64,000 bases of DNA from Kribbella amoyensis (GCF_007828865.1 NZ_VIVK01000001.1:1364001-1428000), one strand, 5' to 3'. Numbered from the stretch's first letter, positions 25,972 to 34,499 are shown. Made by a program: numbers and translations. The notes: generated by a model from the letters alone, not told the origin.

Positions 25972-27629
25972 AGTCCCTCCGCGAGGGGTCCGAGAGTGAG
26001 TGCGGGGAAGTAGGTGAGGCCGGTGACGATCAGCACGACGCCGACGAGCATCGTGACGAACAAGGCCTTGTGGGTGGGCAGCGTTCCGGGGGTCACCGGG
26101 ACCGGCCGCTGACGGGCGAACGACCCGCCGAGGGCGAGGACCAGCACGATCGGGACGAACCGGCCGAGCAGCATCACCACACCGAGCGCGGTGTTGTAGA
26201 AGGTCGTGTTCGCGCTCAGTCCGCCGAACGCGCTGCCGTTGTTGTTCGCCGCCGAGGTGAACGCGTAGAGCACCTCGGAGAACCCGTGCGGGCTGTCCAC
26301 GTTGAAGATCGAGGCCCGCGCACTCGCCAGCCCCATCGCGACCGCGGTCCCGATCAGGACCAGCGAGGGCGTGGTCAGGATGTACAGCGAGACCAGCTTC
26401 ATCTCCCGGGCGGTGATCTTCTTGCCCAGGTACTCCGGGGTCCGGCCGACCATCAGCCCGGCCACGAACACGGCCAGGACGGCGAGCACGAGCATGCCGT
26501 ACAACCCGGAGCCGGTACCGCCCGGACTGACCTCGCCGAGCATCATGTGGAACAACGCGGCCCCACCGCCGAGCGGAGTGAACGAGTCGTGCGCGGAGTT
26601 CACCGCGCCCGTGGAAGTCCCGGTCGTCGACGACGCGAACAACGCGGACGCCCAGATCCCGAACCGGGTCTCCTTTCCCTCCATCGCGGCCCCGGCGGCC
26701 TGCGTCGCCGTACCGCCGCCGGCCGACTCGAACGCGGTCGCGGCGATGGTGAACCCGATCCACAGCGTGCTCATCACCGCGAGCACGGCGTACCCCTGCC
26801 GCTTGTCCTTGACGAGCACGCCGAACGTCCGGGTCAGGCAGACCGGAATGACCAGCAGCAGGAAGATCTCGAACAGGTTGGACAGCGGGTTCGGGTTCTC
26901 GAACGGGTGCGCCGAGTTGGCGTTGAAGAAGCCGCCACCGTTGGTCCCGAGCTCCTTGATCACCTCCTGGCTGGCCGTCGGCCCGCCAGGAATGGTCTGG
27001 GTCTGCCCCACGACCGAGGTGACCTCGTGGCCGCCGGCGAAGTTCTGGATGACGCCGGTCGCGACCAGGATCAGGCCGCCCACGATCGCCATCGGCAGCA
27101 GGATCCGCCAGACCGTCCGGGTCAGGTCGACCCAGAAGTTGCCGAGCCGGTCCGTCGCCGACCGGGACAGGCCGCGGACCAGCGCGACCAGGACCGCGAT
27201 CCCGACAGCCGCCGAGACGAAGTTCTGCACCGCGAGTCCGAGGAACTGGACCAGGTGGCCCATCGTCGCCTCGGGCGAGTACGACTGCCAGTTGGTGTTG
27301 GCGACGAACGACGCGGCAGTGTCGAACGCGAGCGACGGCTCGACGCCCGGGAGACCGCGGGACAGCGGCAGCTGCGACTGCAGGCGCTGGAGCAGGTAGA
27401 GCAGGATCAGCCCGACGGCCGAGAAGGCGAGCACCGACCGGGCGTACACGGCCCAGGTCTGGTCGGCCTTCGCGTCGACGCCGAGGAGCTTGTAGATCCC
27501 GCGTTCCACCCGGCCGTCCCGCTCGGAGGTGTAGACGCGCGCCATGTACCCGCCGAGCGGGCGGTAGACGATCGCGAGGAGCGCGACGAGAAGGCCGGCC
27601 TGGAGCAGGCCGGCGGAGGTGTCGGACAT
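25968..27629 (-). CDS. kdpA: K+-transporting ATPase subunit KdpA
   Basis: A 553-aa channel-like subunit with about ten transmembrane helices and the four filter-like loops, among them [20 protein letters not shown] and [19 protein letters not shown] 27629 overlaps the kdpF stop by one base (TGATG) and gives [20 protein letters not shown], the normal KdpA N-terminus; an in-frame extension to 27770 belongs to other genes. It binds and passes K+ in the Kdp complex. Confidence 0.97.
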
Positions 27630-27718
27630 CAGAACCTCTCGGGGAAGACCAGGGCGGCGACGAGGTAGACGACCAGGGCGGCGGCGATCACCAGACCGGC
27701 GATGTTCTCGGCACTCAC
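27629..27718 (-). CDS. kdpF: K+-transporting ATPase subunit KdpF
   Basis: A 29-aa single-helix peptide that starts [20 protein letters not shown] and ends in the diagnostic FPERF. It starts with GTG, overlaps the upstream small ORF by GTGA and the kdpA ATG by one base. KdpF is a stabilising peptide of the Kdp complex. Confidence 0.93.
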   Translation of the reverse strand: MSAENIAGLVIAAALVVYLVAALVFPERF

Positions 27719-27798
27719 AGCTTCTCCACCCCTCGCAGCACCAGCCACACGGTCGCGAAGACGGCAACACAGACGACGAGGAAGACCAGATCCGTCAT
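27715..27798 (-). CDS. 27-aa single-helix membrane peptide ahead of kdpF
   Basis: ATG 27798 opens a 27-codon frame, [20 protein letters not shown] followed by LRGVEKL. It is one predicted transmembrane helix with a basic C-terminus. Its TGA overlaps the kdpF GTG by four bases, and its place makes it the first gene of the kdp operon. GGGTGGG about six bases upstream is a weak ribosome site. Similar short ORFs are recalled ahead of kdpF in other actinobacteria, but this was not checked. It could be an extra Kdp subunit, a regulator or a translation starter for kdpF. Confidence 0.6.
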   Translation of the reverse strand: MTDLVFLVVCVAVFATVWLVLRGVEKL

Positions 27799-27869
27799 GG
27801 CCGGACCCACCCCTCGGACGAAGTACTCATGTCTCTACTGGACCTCGGCCGCTGCGCTGTCAGGAGTCT

Positions 27870-27918
27870 TCTCGCAGCACTCTCACGAGTGCCGGCGCAG
27901 CTCTCACGGGGATCTCAC
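27870..27918. promoter_or_regulatory. Phased direct repeats upstream of kdp, candidate KdpE sites
   Basis: TCTCGC at 27870 and TCTCAC at 27881, 27902 and 27913 (GTGAGA on the kdp strand) are spaced 11, 21 and 11 bp, that is on one face of the helix. They lie 72-120 bp upstream of the first kdp ORF. Tandem repeats at 10-11 bp are typical for OmpR-family regulators such as KdpE. Confidence 0.5.
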
Positions 27919-28013
27919 AGTCCCCTTTCCGGACCCGACTTCGCGCTGACGGCCGCAGCCCTGATACTTACGCCTGGCAATCAGCGATCCTCACAGAGTT
28001 AGGGAAGACCGCA

Positions 28014-28652
28014 GTGACTGAAGTGGACAATCGGCAGTTCCCCGCCCAGGGTTCCGAGCAGTTCTTCACCGAGGAGACGCGCAAGGCGCTGGCCGAGGCG
28101 AGCCGGCTGCTCGCCGAGCGCCTGCTGGCCCACACCGAGGCCCTGCTGGCGATGACCGGCAGCGAGGAGCAGACCGCCCTTTTCGAGCAGAACGCGGCGC
28201 TGGAGGAAGTGGTCGACGGCTGGAACGACGCGGTCTTCGAGCACACCGGGACCGCCCCGCTGCTGCTCGACGACGAGGTCGAGGAGGTCGAGGAAGAGGA
28301 CGAGGCCGACCAGGACCACCTGATCAGCGTGGTGTCCCGGTTCGACCTGAAGGTGGTCGACCTGGACGCGCTGCTCGAGGCCGGCCGCGCGGCGCAGCAG
28401 CGGCACCCGGTCGAGGTGGACGACCCGTCCGACCCCGACCCGGTCGACACCGCCGAGCAGGCGATCTACGAGATCAGCCGGGAGACCGGTGAGGCGTGGT
28501 TCGAGTTGCCCGGCGTCGACCTGGTCGCCGGAGCGCGCGCGTACGTCGTCCCGGAGTACCCGTTCGAGCCGCTCGAGGCGGACGCCGACGACGTGATCAC
28601 CGAGATCAGCGCACCCAACGGAACCGTCACCCACGCCGAGACCTGGGCGTAG
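28014..28652 (+). CDS. Acidic hypothetical protein
   Basis: A 212-aa cytoplasmic protein of no recognised family. GTG 28014 follows AGGGAAG. It is rich in Glu, Asp and Ala, with a helical N-terminal half (EETRKALAEASRLLAERLLA), a strongly acidic run near residues 85-100 (EVEEVEEEDEADQD), and a C-terminal half with GEAWFELPGVDL and AYVVPEYPFEP. It is divergent from the kdp operon and shares the repeat-bearing intergenic region, so joint control is possible. Confidence 0.75.
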   Translation: MTEVDNRQFPAQGSEQFFTEETRKALAEASRLLAERLLAHTEALLAMTGSEEQTALFEQNAALEEVVDGWNDAVFEHTGTAPLLLDDEVEEVEEEDEADQDHLISVVSRFDLKVVDLDALLEAGRAAQQRHPVEVDDPSDPDPVDTAEQAIYEISRETGEAWFELPGVDLVAGARAYVVPEYPFEPLEADADDVITEISAPNGTVTHAETWA

Positions 28653-29513
28653 TCACCCCAGCAGTTCTCCGTCCAGGACGGTGACCGCGCGGCCGATCAG
28701 GTGGACGCGGTCACCGGCCAGGACGACGCGGACGACGCCGCCGCGCGGGGACGCCTGGTACCCGGTCAGGTGGTCTCCGCCGAGCCGAGCGGCCCAGAAC
28801 GGCGCGAGCGCGGTGTGCGCACTCCCGGTCACCGGGTCCTCCGGGATCCCCGACGCCGGCGCGAAGAACCGCGACACGAAGTCGTACTCCGCGGTCGGCT
28901 CGGGTGTGGCCGCCGTCGGCGCCGATGCCGCGGCCGGTTTCGCGGCCGCGGCAGTGATGATGGTGCCGCGGACGGCGTCGGTGCGGTTGAGGCGTTCGAG
29001 GAGACCGAGGTCGGGGGTGAGGGCGCGGACCTGGGCCTCGTCCGCGAGCTCGACCAGCAGGTCGCCGAGCGCGCCGGTGCCGTACACGCCGACCGGCTCG
29101 ACGCCGAGCGCCTCGGCGAGACCGGCCGGCGTCGTCAGCGGGACCGGCGGCGAGACCGGGAAGTCCAGCGTCACCTCGCCGTCCTCGCCCACCGACGCCG
29201 CGAGCACCCCGCTCAACGTCCCGAACCGCACCTCGCGCTCGATCAGCTTGTCGTCCACCAGCGCCTGCGTGGTCGCCAGCGTCGCGTGCCCGCACATCCG
29301 GACCTCGACCGCGGGCGTGAACCAGCGCAGCTCCCAGTCCGCCTCCGCCGGCCCGACCGGCCGGGCGAACGCGGTCTCGGCCAGGTTCAGCTCGGCCGCG
29401 ACCCGCTGCATCCAGTCCGTGTCCGGCCACGGCCCGAGCGGCAGCAGGCAGACCCCGGCCTGGTTGCCCGCGAACGGACGGTCGGTGAACGCGTCGATGA
29501 TCCGGATTCGCAT
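28653..29513 (-). CDS. PhzF family isomerase/epimerase
   Basis: A 286-aa member of the PhzF/diaminopimelate-epimerase fold. ATG 29513 gives the typical start MRIRIIDAFTDRPFAGNQAG. The catalytic Glu is in LNLAETAF, followed by WFTPAVEVRMCGHATLATTQ and, in the second half, DFVSRFFAPASGIPEDPVTG. An Ala/Pro/Thr-rich insert of roughly 20 residues (near residues 180-205) precedes that second motif and is unusual. The substrate is unknown; no phenazine genes are nearby. Confidence 0.88.
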   Translation of the reverse strand: MRIRIIDAFTDRPFAGNQAGVCLLPLGPWPDTDWMQRVAAELNLAETAFARPVGPAEADWELRWFTPAVEVRMCGHATLATTQALVDDKLIEREVRFGTLSGVLAASVGEDGEVTLDFPVSPPVPLTTPAGLAEALGVEPVGVYGTGALGDLLVELADEAQVRALTPDLGLLERLNRTDAVRGTIITAAAAKPAAASAPTAATPEPTAEYDFVSRFFAPASGIPEDPVTGSAHTALAPFWAARLGGDHLTGYQASPRGGVVRVVLAGDRVHLIGRAVTVLDGELLG

Positions 29514-29587
29514 ACGCCCGAACCTAGTGCCCCGCGTGCCCCGCGGGCAGGATCCGGACCAGATCCAGTTCCCGGCGAGTGGCCCGG

Positions 29588-29983
29588 TCAGGCGATCGCG
29601 ACCGCCTCGATCTCGAGCAGCCATTCCTCGGCGTAGATGTCGCAGATGATGATCGTCAGCGCGGGCGTGTGCTCGCCGAGCACCTCCTCGCGGATCTTCG
29701 AGTTCGCGGCCCGGTACTGCCGGTCGGACAGGTACATGGTCACCTTCACCAGGTTCCGCGCATCCATCCCGGCCTCACCGAGCACCGCGAGCAGGTTGCG
29801 CCAGACCATCCGGCACTGCTCCTCGAACTCCTCCGGGATCCGGCCCTGGTCGTCACCCCACGGAACCTGACCGCTGACGAACACCATGCGCCGCCCGCCG
29901 TCCACCTGGACCCCGTGCGTGTAGTTCCCGGTCGCGGCCGGCAACACCGCCGGGTTCAGCGGCGTGATCGCGAGCTCTGTCAT
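29588..29983 (-). CDS. RidA/YjgF family protein
   Basis: A 131-aa RidA-like protein (YjgF/YER057c/UK114 fold). It has VFVSGQVPWGDDQGRIPEEF, the helix EEQCRMVWRNLLAVLGEAGM and VKVTMYLSD, and ends LLEIEAVAIA. The arginine of the R-x-x(G) deaminase site in classical RidA is not obvious at the usual place near the C-terminus, so it may be one of the Rid subfamilies without imine deaminase activity. ATG 29983 is chosen; an in-frame GTG at 30046 would add 21 residues unlike the family. It lies 74 bp upstream of the phzF-like gene on the same strand. Confidence 0.85.
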   Translation of the reverse strand: MTELAITPLNPAVLPAATGNYTHGVQVDGGRRMVFVSGQVPWGDDQGRIPEEFEEQCRMVWRNLLAVLGEAGMDARNLVKVTMYLSDRQYRAANSKIREEVLGEHTPALTIIICDIYAEEWLLEIEAVAIA

Positions 29984-30097
29984 CTGGTCTCCCCACCTCG
30001 TCGTCGACTCGGGACTGTTTATCTCGCGAAGGGGTGAACCGGCCACCGGATTCCCTCGTGTGGAAGGTGTTCCAGTCCCTACTCGAAGGAAAGTGCC

Positions 30098-31216
30098 ATG
30101 TCGCTACGCCTGAAGGGCCGTCCGGTCGCCCTGGCCACCGCTTTGCTCGGTGGCCTCGCGTTGATGGCGCCCGGCACCGCCGTTGCCCATCGGTCGCATC
30201 CGCCCCGCACCGACCTCGCAGTACAGCAGGTGAACCTGGTCTCCGATCTCCCGGGCAAGGCCGCGTTGACCGATCCCGATCTGGTCAATCCGTGGGGTCT
30301 GTCGCTCGGTGCGACGACGCCGTTGTGGGTTTCCAACAACGGCACCGCGTCCTCGACGCTCTACACCTCGCCCCCCGGCGCGACCACCGCCACCAAGGTG
30401 CCGACCGTCCGCGTCGACGTCCCGCCGCTGCCGACCGGGCAGGTCAACAACCCGACCACCGGCTTCGTCCTCACCAAGGGCCAGGTCAGCGCGCCGGCCC
30501 GGTTCATCTTCGCGACCCAGAACGGCAAGATCGCCGCCTGGGGTCCGCCGGTCAGTCCGCTGATCGGCGCCGCCCAGATCAAGGCCTCGGTCCGGGGCGC
30601 GGTGTACACCGGTCTCGCGATCGCGACCGACCGGCACGTCACCCGGCTGTACGCGGCGAACTTCGCGCAGCGCCGGATCGACGTGTTCAACCACAAGTTC
30701 CACCTGGTGAAGCAGCCGCGGTGGGCGTTCCAGGACCGGCACCTGCCGAAGGGGTACGCACCCTTCAACGTGCAGACGCTGCAGGGCCGGATCTTCGTCG
30801 CGTACGCCAAGGTCGACCCGGCCACCGGCGAGCAGCAGGCCGGCCGCGGTCTCGGCTTCGTCGACGAGTACACCCCGACCGGCCGGCTCGTCGACCGTGT
30901 CGTCGCCCGCGGTTCGCTGAACGCGCCGTGGGGACTCGCGATCGCGCCGTCGTCCTGGGGCAAACTGGCCGGCGCCCTGCTGGTCGGCAACTTCGGTGAC
31001 GGCCGGATCAACGTGGTACTGCCGAAGCCGCACCACCGCTTCGACCACCGGATCTTCGGTCAGCTGACGAACGGCCACGGTCACACCCTGGTCATCCCCG
31101 GTCTGTGGGCCCTGCTCCAGGGCACCGCGACCACCGGCGGTACGGACTCGATCTTCTTCTCCGCCGGGATCGACGACGAGAACCACGGCCTGCTCGGCGT
31201 ACTTCGCCACCCGTAG
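30098..31216 (+). CDS. Secreted TIGR03118-family protein
   Basis: A 372-aa exported protein. ATG follows GAAGGAAAGTGCC. The Sec signal is MSLRLKGRPVALATALLGGL with cleavage near TAVAHR. The mature part begins QQVNLVSDLPGKAALTDPDL and contains NPWGLSLG, NNGTASSTLY, GLAIA, NHKF, APWGLAIAPSSWG and LLVGNFGDGRIN, a repeat pattern of the TIGR03118 beta-propeller-like proteins. Function unknown; these are found in soil bacteria as exported or surface proteins. It stands alone and ends at a strong terminator. Confidence 0.85.
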   Translation: MSLRLKGRPVALATALLGGLALMAPGTAVAHRSHPPRTDLAVQQVNLVSDLPGKAALTDPDLVNPWGLSLGATTPLWVSNNGTASSTLYTSPPGATTATKVPTVRVDVPPLPTGQVNNPTTGFVLTKGQVSAPARFIFATQNGKIAAWGPPVSPLIGAAQIKASVRGAVYTGLAIATDRHVTRLYAANFAQRRIDVFNHKFHLVKQPRWAFQDRHLPKGYAPFNVQTLQGRIFVAYAKVDPATGEQQAGRGLGFVDEYTPTGRLVDRVVARGSLNAPWGLAIAPSSWGKLAGALLVGNFGDGRINVVLPKPHHRFDHRIFGQLTNGHGHTLVIPGLWALLQGTATTGGTDSIFFSAGIDDENHGLLGVLRHP

Positions 31217-31226
31217 GACCGCACCG

Positions 31227-31262
31227 CTGCCCAGGACCTGGGGCTCCCCAGATCCTGGGCAG
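31227..31262. terminator. Bidirectional terminator
   Basis: A 17-bp stem with one mismatch (CTGCCCAGGACCTGGGG against 31246-31262) and a 2-nt loop lies between the TIGR03118-like gene and the convergent Prim-Pol-like gene. Confidence 0.78.
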
Positions 31263-31269
31263 GGCGGCG

Positions 31270-31809
31270 TCAGAACAGCACCAGGTCGAACGGATCGCGC
31301 CGGCGGTACGGACGCCAGTCGGTCAGATGCGGATGCACCAGCCAGCGGATCCGGCCGCTGCCCTCGACCAACGTCCCCGGCGCCGCCACCCAGTCCTCGA
31401 CCCCGGTATGCAGCACGCCACCGGCCGCGGCGATCCGCTCCGCCTCGATCGACCCCGGCTCGACGAAGAACCACCACCGCCGCCGAGCCGGTGCCATCGC
31501 GGTCGGGCAGGCCGCCTTCAGTTGGTGGTTGAGCAACGCGCCGTACTCCGGCGGCAGGTCGACGACGTCGAAGTCCGCGGTCACCAGCGCGATGTCCCAC
31601 GGGTACGCCTTCCAGACCCCGGCGGCGACGAACCCGTTCCGGATCGGCTCCCCGACGGGATGCGGCTCCACGCAGTCCCCGAGGTCACACGGGCAAACGC
31701 CGTGCCACGGTACCGCCAACGCGGCGACCGGCCACCCGTTGGCGGCGTACCGGACGGCGCGCTCGTACAACCGACGGGCCTTCCGGCTCCGGCTCCACGT
31801 CTCAAGCAC
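31270..31809 (-). CDS. Prim-Pol (bifunctional DNA primase/polymerase N-terminal) domain protein
   Basis: A 179-aa stand-alone protein resembling the PF09250 Prim-Pol domain found in actinobacteria: RLYERAVRYAANGWPVAALA, a Cys-containing PCDLGDCVEPHPVG segment, VTADFDVVDLPPEYG and VEDWVAAPGTLVEG. GTG 31809 overlaps the end of the methyltransferase gene by eight bases; a TTG three codons earlier is an alternative. The usual acidic pair and histidine of an active AEP site are not all evident, and there is no helicase or mobile-element gene around, so a replication role is doubtful. Confidence 0.65.
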   Translation of the reverse strand: MLETWSRSRKARRLYERAVRYAANGWPVAALAVPWHGVCPCDLGDCVEPHPVGEPIRNGFVAAGVWKAYPWDIALVTADFDVVDLPPEYGALLNHQLKAACPTAMAPARRRWWFFVEPGSIEAERIAAAGGVLHTGVEDWVAAPGTLVEGSGRIRWLVHPHLTDWRPYRRRDPFDLVLF

Positions 31810-32614
31810 GCTGACCAACTGCGAACAGCAACGAGCTCGCGGGGACCAGCTCGGGGCAGCGGTCCGCGAGCCGCGAACACGCGAGCGCAGTCTCCAACGG
31901 GTCCGGCTGGTTGAGGCTGTCGGGCAGCCCCTGATCGCGGAAGTGCGCGTCGATCGCCACCGTCAGCCAACCACCCGGCCCCGTCAGCCCGTGCACGGTG
32001 ACGCCTCGCAGACCCGAGTTCACCAACTCGGACCGCAGCTGGGTCACCGTGTGGTACGTCGTGTGCGCCATCCGCTCGTTGTCCGGGCTGAACCCGGTCT
32101 CCAGGATCTCGGTCACGACCTGCTGCCGCTCGAGCAACCGATTGGCCAGTGCGGACCCGATCAGGTTCGCCGCCCGGTTGATCGCGATCACCGCCACGAA
32201 CCCACCAGGCCGCAGGACCCGAATCGCCTCCCGCAGCGCCAACCGCCGATCCGCGGCCTCGGGCAGGTGGTACATCGGCCCGGCGAGCAGGACCGCGTCG
32301 AAGTCCTCGTTGTCCCACGGCAACCGCCGGGCATCCCCTTGTACGGAAGCGATCCCGGCGGCCGTGGCCTGGTCGACATGCCGCCGTACCGGGTCGAGCA
32401 GCTCCACGTCGTACCCGGCCGCCTGCAACCAACTGGCATGTACCCCAGGCCCACCCCCGACATCCGCAACCCGGGCCGGCGGAGGCGGAAGATACCGCCC
32501 CAGAAGCTCCCCGACCCGAACCCGCTCGAGCCGCCCCTTCAAAGTCCCACTGAGCCGAACAGCCTCGTCATGCCGCGTGGTGTAGTGAACCTCGATCTCA
32601 GCATCAACCGTCAT
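31802..32614 (-). CDS. SAM-dependent class I methyltransferase
   Basis: A 270-aa methyltransferase-11 type protein. Motif I VADVGGGPGVHASWL is near residue 50, then the acidic VELLDP, motif II-like GDARRLPWDNEDFDAVLLAG and motif III region EAIRVLRPGGFVAVIAI. ATG 32614 (MTVDAEIEVHYTTRHDEAVR) is preferred over an open extension that lacks similarity. It is translationally linked to the Prim-Pol-like gene downstream. Substrate unknown. Confidence 0.87.
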   Translation of the reverse strand: MTVDAEIEVHYTTRHDEAVRLSGTLKGRLERVRVGELLGRYLPPPPARVADVGGGPGVHASWLQAAGYDVELLDPVRRHVDQATAAGIASVQGDARRLPWDNEDFDAVLLAGPMYHLPEAADRRLALREAIRVLRPGGFVAVIAINRAANLIGSALANRLLERQQVVTEILETGFSPDNERMAHTTYHTVTQLRSELVNSGLRGVTVHGLTGPGGWLTVAIDAHFRDQGLPDSLNQPDPLETALACSRLADRCPELVPASSLLFAVGQRA

Positions 32615-32825
32615 CCCCCAACCCTGCGAACCGAACCCCGATCCCCAGAGGCCAGATCCCAGGGCAACCCGGGGCATCCCAGGGCACCTACCCTCCGTTG
32701 CCCGACACACGGAGTGCGGACGTGCAGCACTCATCAAGTACTGCTGATCGACAGCAGCGCGCCGTGGTCAGCCGGGGTGATGGGCTGGAGAGGGGGTTCG
32801 TGAGTGGTGGCGGTCCGGACGACCC

Positions 32826-33395
32826 TCAGTCCAGGGGGCGGAGTTCGTCGGCGTAGGAGACCGAGATGCGGCGGAGGACTCCGTCGCGGACCGAGTACTG
32901 GCCCATGCGCCACAGGGGTGGGCTGTAGGCGTGGACGGTGACCGAGCCCTTGTCGAGACCGGTCAGGCGGTGGATGTGGTCGGGGCCGAAGCCGTAGACG
33001 TCGCCTGCTTCTACTTCGGTTTCGACGGAGCCGGAGGCGTTGCCGATGGAGAGGTTGTGCTCGACCAGTTTGCCGCGCGCTACCGCTACCGCTCCGGAGC
33101 TGACGTCGTGGTCGTGCCAGCCGGTGTCGTTGACCGGGGTCCAGCAGATCAGCCAGACGTCCACGTTGGCGTCGCGGTGCAGGGAGGCGAAGACGCGCTC
33201 CTCGTCGCTGTACGCGACCTGGTCCTCCCACAGGTGCGGCTGGGCGGCGATCGAGGCGGCCAGTTCGGCGAGCTCGGTCTTGTCCAGGTCGCGGCCCGGG
33301 AGGCTTTCCAGCGACAAACAGTCGTTGAGCTCCACGAGCCGGCCGGCTTGGCGCGCTGGTACGACGGGTAGGTCGGTCACGGGCTGAGCAGTCAC
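32826..33395 (-). CDS. Cysteine dioxygenase-type cupin
   Basis: A 189-aa cupin of the cysteine dioxygenase type I family. It has the metal motif WHDHDVSSGAVAVARGKLVEH (His, His) and a second-motif histidine in GPDHIHRLTG, followed by VTVHAYSPPL. GTG 33395 has GGGGAG six bases before it. Iron-dependent thiol dioxygenases of this type oxidise cysteine or other thiols to sulfinates. The amidohydrolase gene lies 108 bp upstream on the same strand, so a joint catabolic role is plausible. Whether cysteine is the true substrate is open. Confidence 0.82.
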   Translation of the reverse strand: MTAQPVTDLPVVPARQAGRLVELNDCLSLESLPGRDLDKTELAELAASIAAQPHLWEDQVAYSDEERVFASLHRDANVDVWLICWTPVNDTGWHDHDVSSGAVAVARGKLVEHNLSIGNASGSVETEVEAGDVYGFGPDHIHRLTGLDKGSVTVHAYSPPLWRMGQYSVRDGVLRRISVSYADELRPLD

Positions 33396-33418
33396 TGCAC
33401 TCCCCTCTCGGGATCTCG

Positions 33419-33474
33419 CCGGGCTGGTGGCCCGGCTCTGGATGGTCGCCCGATCACGCTTCCTGCGATCGGGC
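33419..33474. other. Two hairpins between the amidohydrolase and cupin genes
   Basis: CCGGGC-tggtg-GCCCGG (33419-33435) and GCCCGATC-11 nt-GATCGGGC (33448-33474) are adjacent inverted repeats in the intercistronic gap. They could be RNA processing or partial termination signals that set lower expression of the cupin. Confidence 0.45.
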
Positions 33475-33503
33475 CGGCGTACCGACGGCTGCCGGTACGA
33501 AAC

Positions 33504-34433
33504 TCAGGGCGGGGACGTACCGGTCGGCGCCGGCCAACTCGCGCCGGGCGGTGCCGCGCTCCCGAAGAGCAGGCGGTGCGGGTTGTCCTGCCGGATGACC
33601 GCGGTGGCCGCCGCTCCTTGCCGAAGCTCGGTGATCCCCGCGTACGGGCGGTCGGTGCCGTGGACCACCTGGTCGATGCCGAGCACCCGGGCGACCGCGT
33701 CGACACCTTGTGGTCCGTAGCTCGACGTGTCGACGTAGAGGTTCGGGTCGATCGTGCCGAGGCGCCCTCCACGGGCAGCGAGCCGTTCGTGCTGGACGGG
33801 AGCCAGACCGGCCGCAGCCACGAAGCACACCCGCAAGTTCGGGTACTCCCTGCGTCCGCCGTAGGCGTGCCACGCCCACCAAGCCGCCTGCAGCTGGTTC
33901 GTGTAGTCGACCACCGGCGCCCACCAACCTGGCACCTCACCAGCAGGCGGTACGGCGGGGCCCGGGTGCACCAGGATCGGCTTGTTCGCGCGCTCCGCAG
34001 CGGTCAGCAGCTCACCGGCACCAGCCCACGCGGACGGCGTACCGAGCACCTGCGCCGGCAACTGCAAACCCAGGAATCCCTTGGAAAACAAGGCCTCCAG
34101 GCCCGCCACGTCCGGGTCGAGCAGATCTACCGACGCCCAGGCCCGGAACGGCTCCGGCAACGTCAGCGCACCGTCGTGCCAAGCGTCGAGCAGCGCCTGA
34201 TCGCCGACTTGCTCGACCCCCAACGGACTCGACAGCGACACCGCCGCCAATGACGTCCCCGCGTCCTGTTCGAGGGCGACCCGCTTGTCCACGGCGTGCG
34301 CGGCCGGGTCCACCTCGTACGGCGCCTCGCCGGCGGTGTGCAACGTCCAGCCGTCCAGGTACGGCGGCTCGGGCCGGGCCCGCAGCCGGTCGACGAACTC
34401 GGCCGGCCAGAGGTGCTGGTGGACGTCGATCAT
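33504..34433 (-). CDS. Amidohydrolase family protein (amidohydrolase_2)
   Basis: A 309-aa TIM-barrel metal hydrolase of the PF04909 class. The N-terminal MIDVHQHLWP carries the H-x-H metal site; a histidine in KPILVHPGPA and the C-terminal aspartate in VVHGTDRPYAG complete the likely centre. These enzymes include decarboxylases and lactonases such as those for gamma-resorcylate or 2-pyrone dicarboxylate. The promoter region carries a LacI operator pair shared with the divergent regulator, so it is a regulated catabolic gene. The last dozen residues are Pro/Ser/Thr-rich and unlike the family. Confidence 0.85.
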   Translation of the reverse strand: MIDVHQHLWPAEFVDRLRARPEPPYLDGWTLHTAGEAPYEVDPAAHAVDKRVALEQDAGTSLAAVSLSSPLGVEQVGDQALLDAWHDGALTLPEPFRAWASVDLLDPDVAGLEALFSKGFLGLQLPAQVLGTPSAWAGAGELLTAAERANKPILVHPGPAVPPAGEVPGWWAPVVDYTNQLQAAWWAWHAYGGRREYPNLRVCFVAAAGLAPVQHERLAARGGRLGTIDPNLYVDTSSYGPQGVDAVARVLGIDQVVHGTDRPYAGITELRQGAAATAVIRQDNPHRLLFGSAAPPGASWPAPTGTSPP

Positions 34434-34462
34434 CCGCGCCCTCCCTTCACCGAGCCGACCTT

Positions 34463-34499
34463 TTGAAGCGCTTCAAGACCCTTAGAGTGAAGCGCTTCA
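34463..34499. promoter_or_regulatory. Paired LacI-type operators between amidohydrolase and lacI-family genes
   Basis: TTGAAGCGCTTCAA (34463-34476) is a perfect 14-bp palindrome and TGAAGCGCTTCA (34488-34499) a perfect 12-bp one; their centres are 24 bp apart. The central GCGC and length are typical of LacI-family operators. They lie 30 bp before the amidohydrolase ATG and 51 bp before the regulator ATG, so both genes should be controlled. Confidence 0.85.

Noticed and set aside
25972..26763. N-terminal extension of kdpB
   Set aside because: The frame is open but antisense-like to kdpA in composition; KdpB similarity starts at GTG 25971, which overlaps the kdpA stop in the usual way.
27702..28013. 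N-terminal extension of the acidic hypothetical protein
   Set aside because: It would run through the kdp small ORFs and promoter region; a good ribosome site lies just before GTG 28014.
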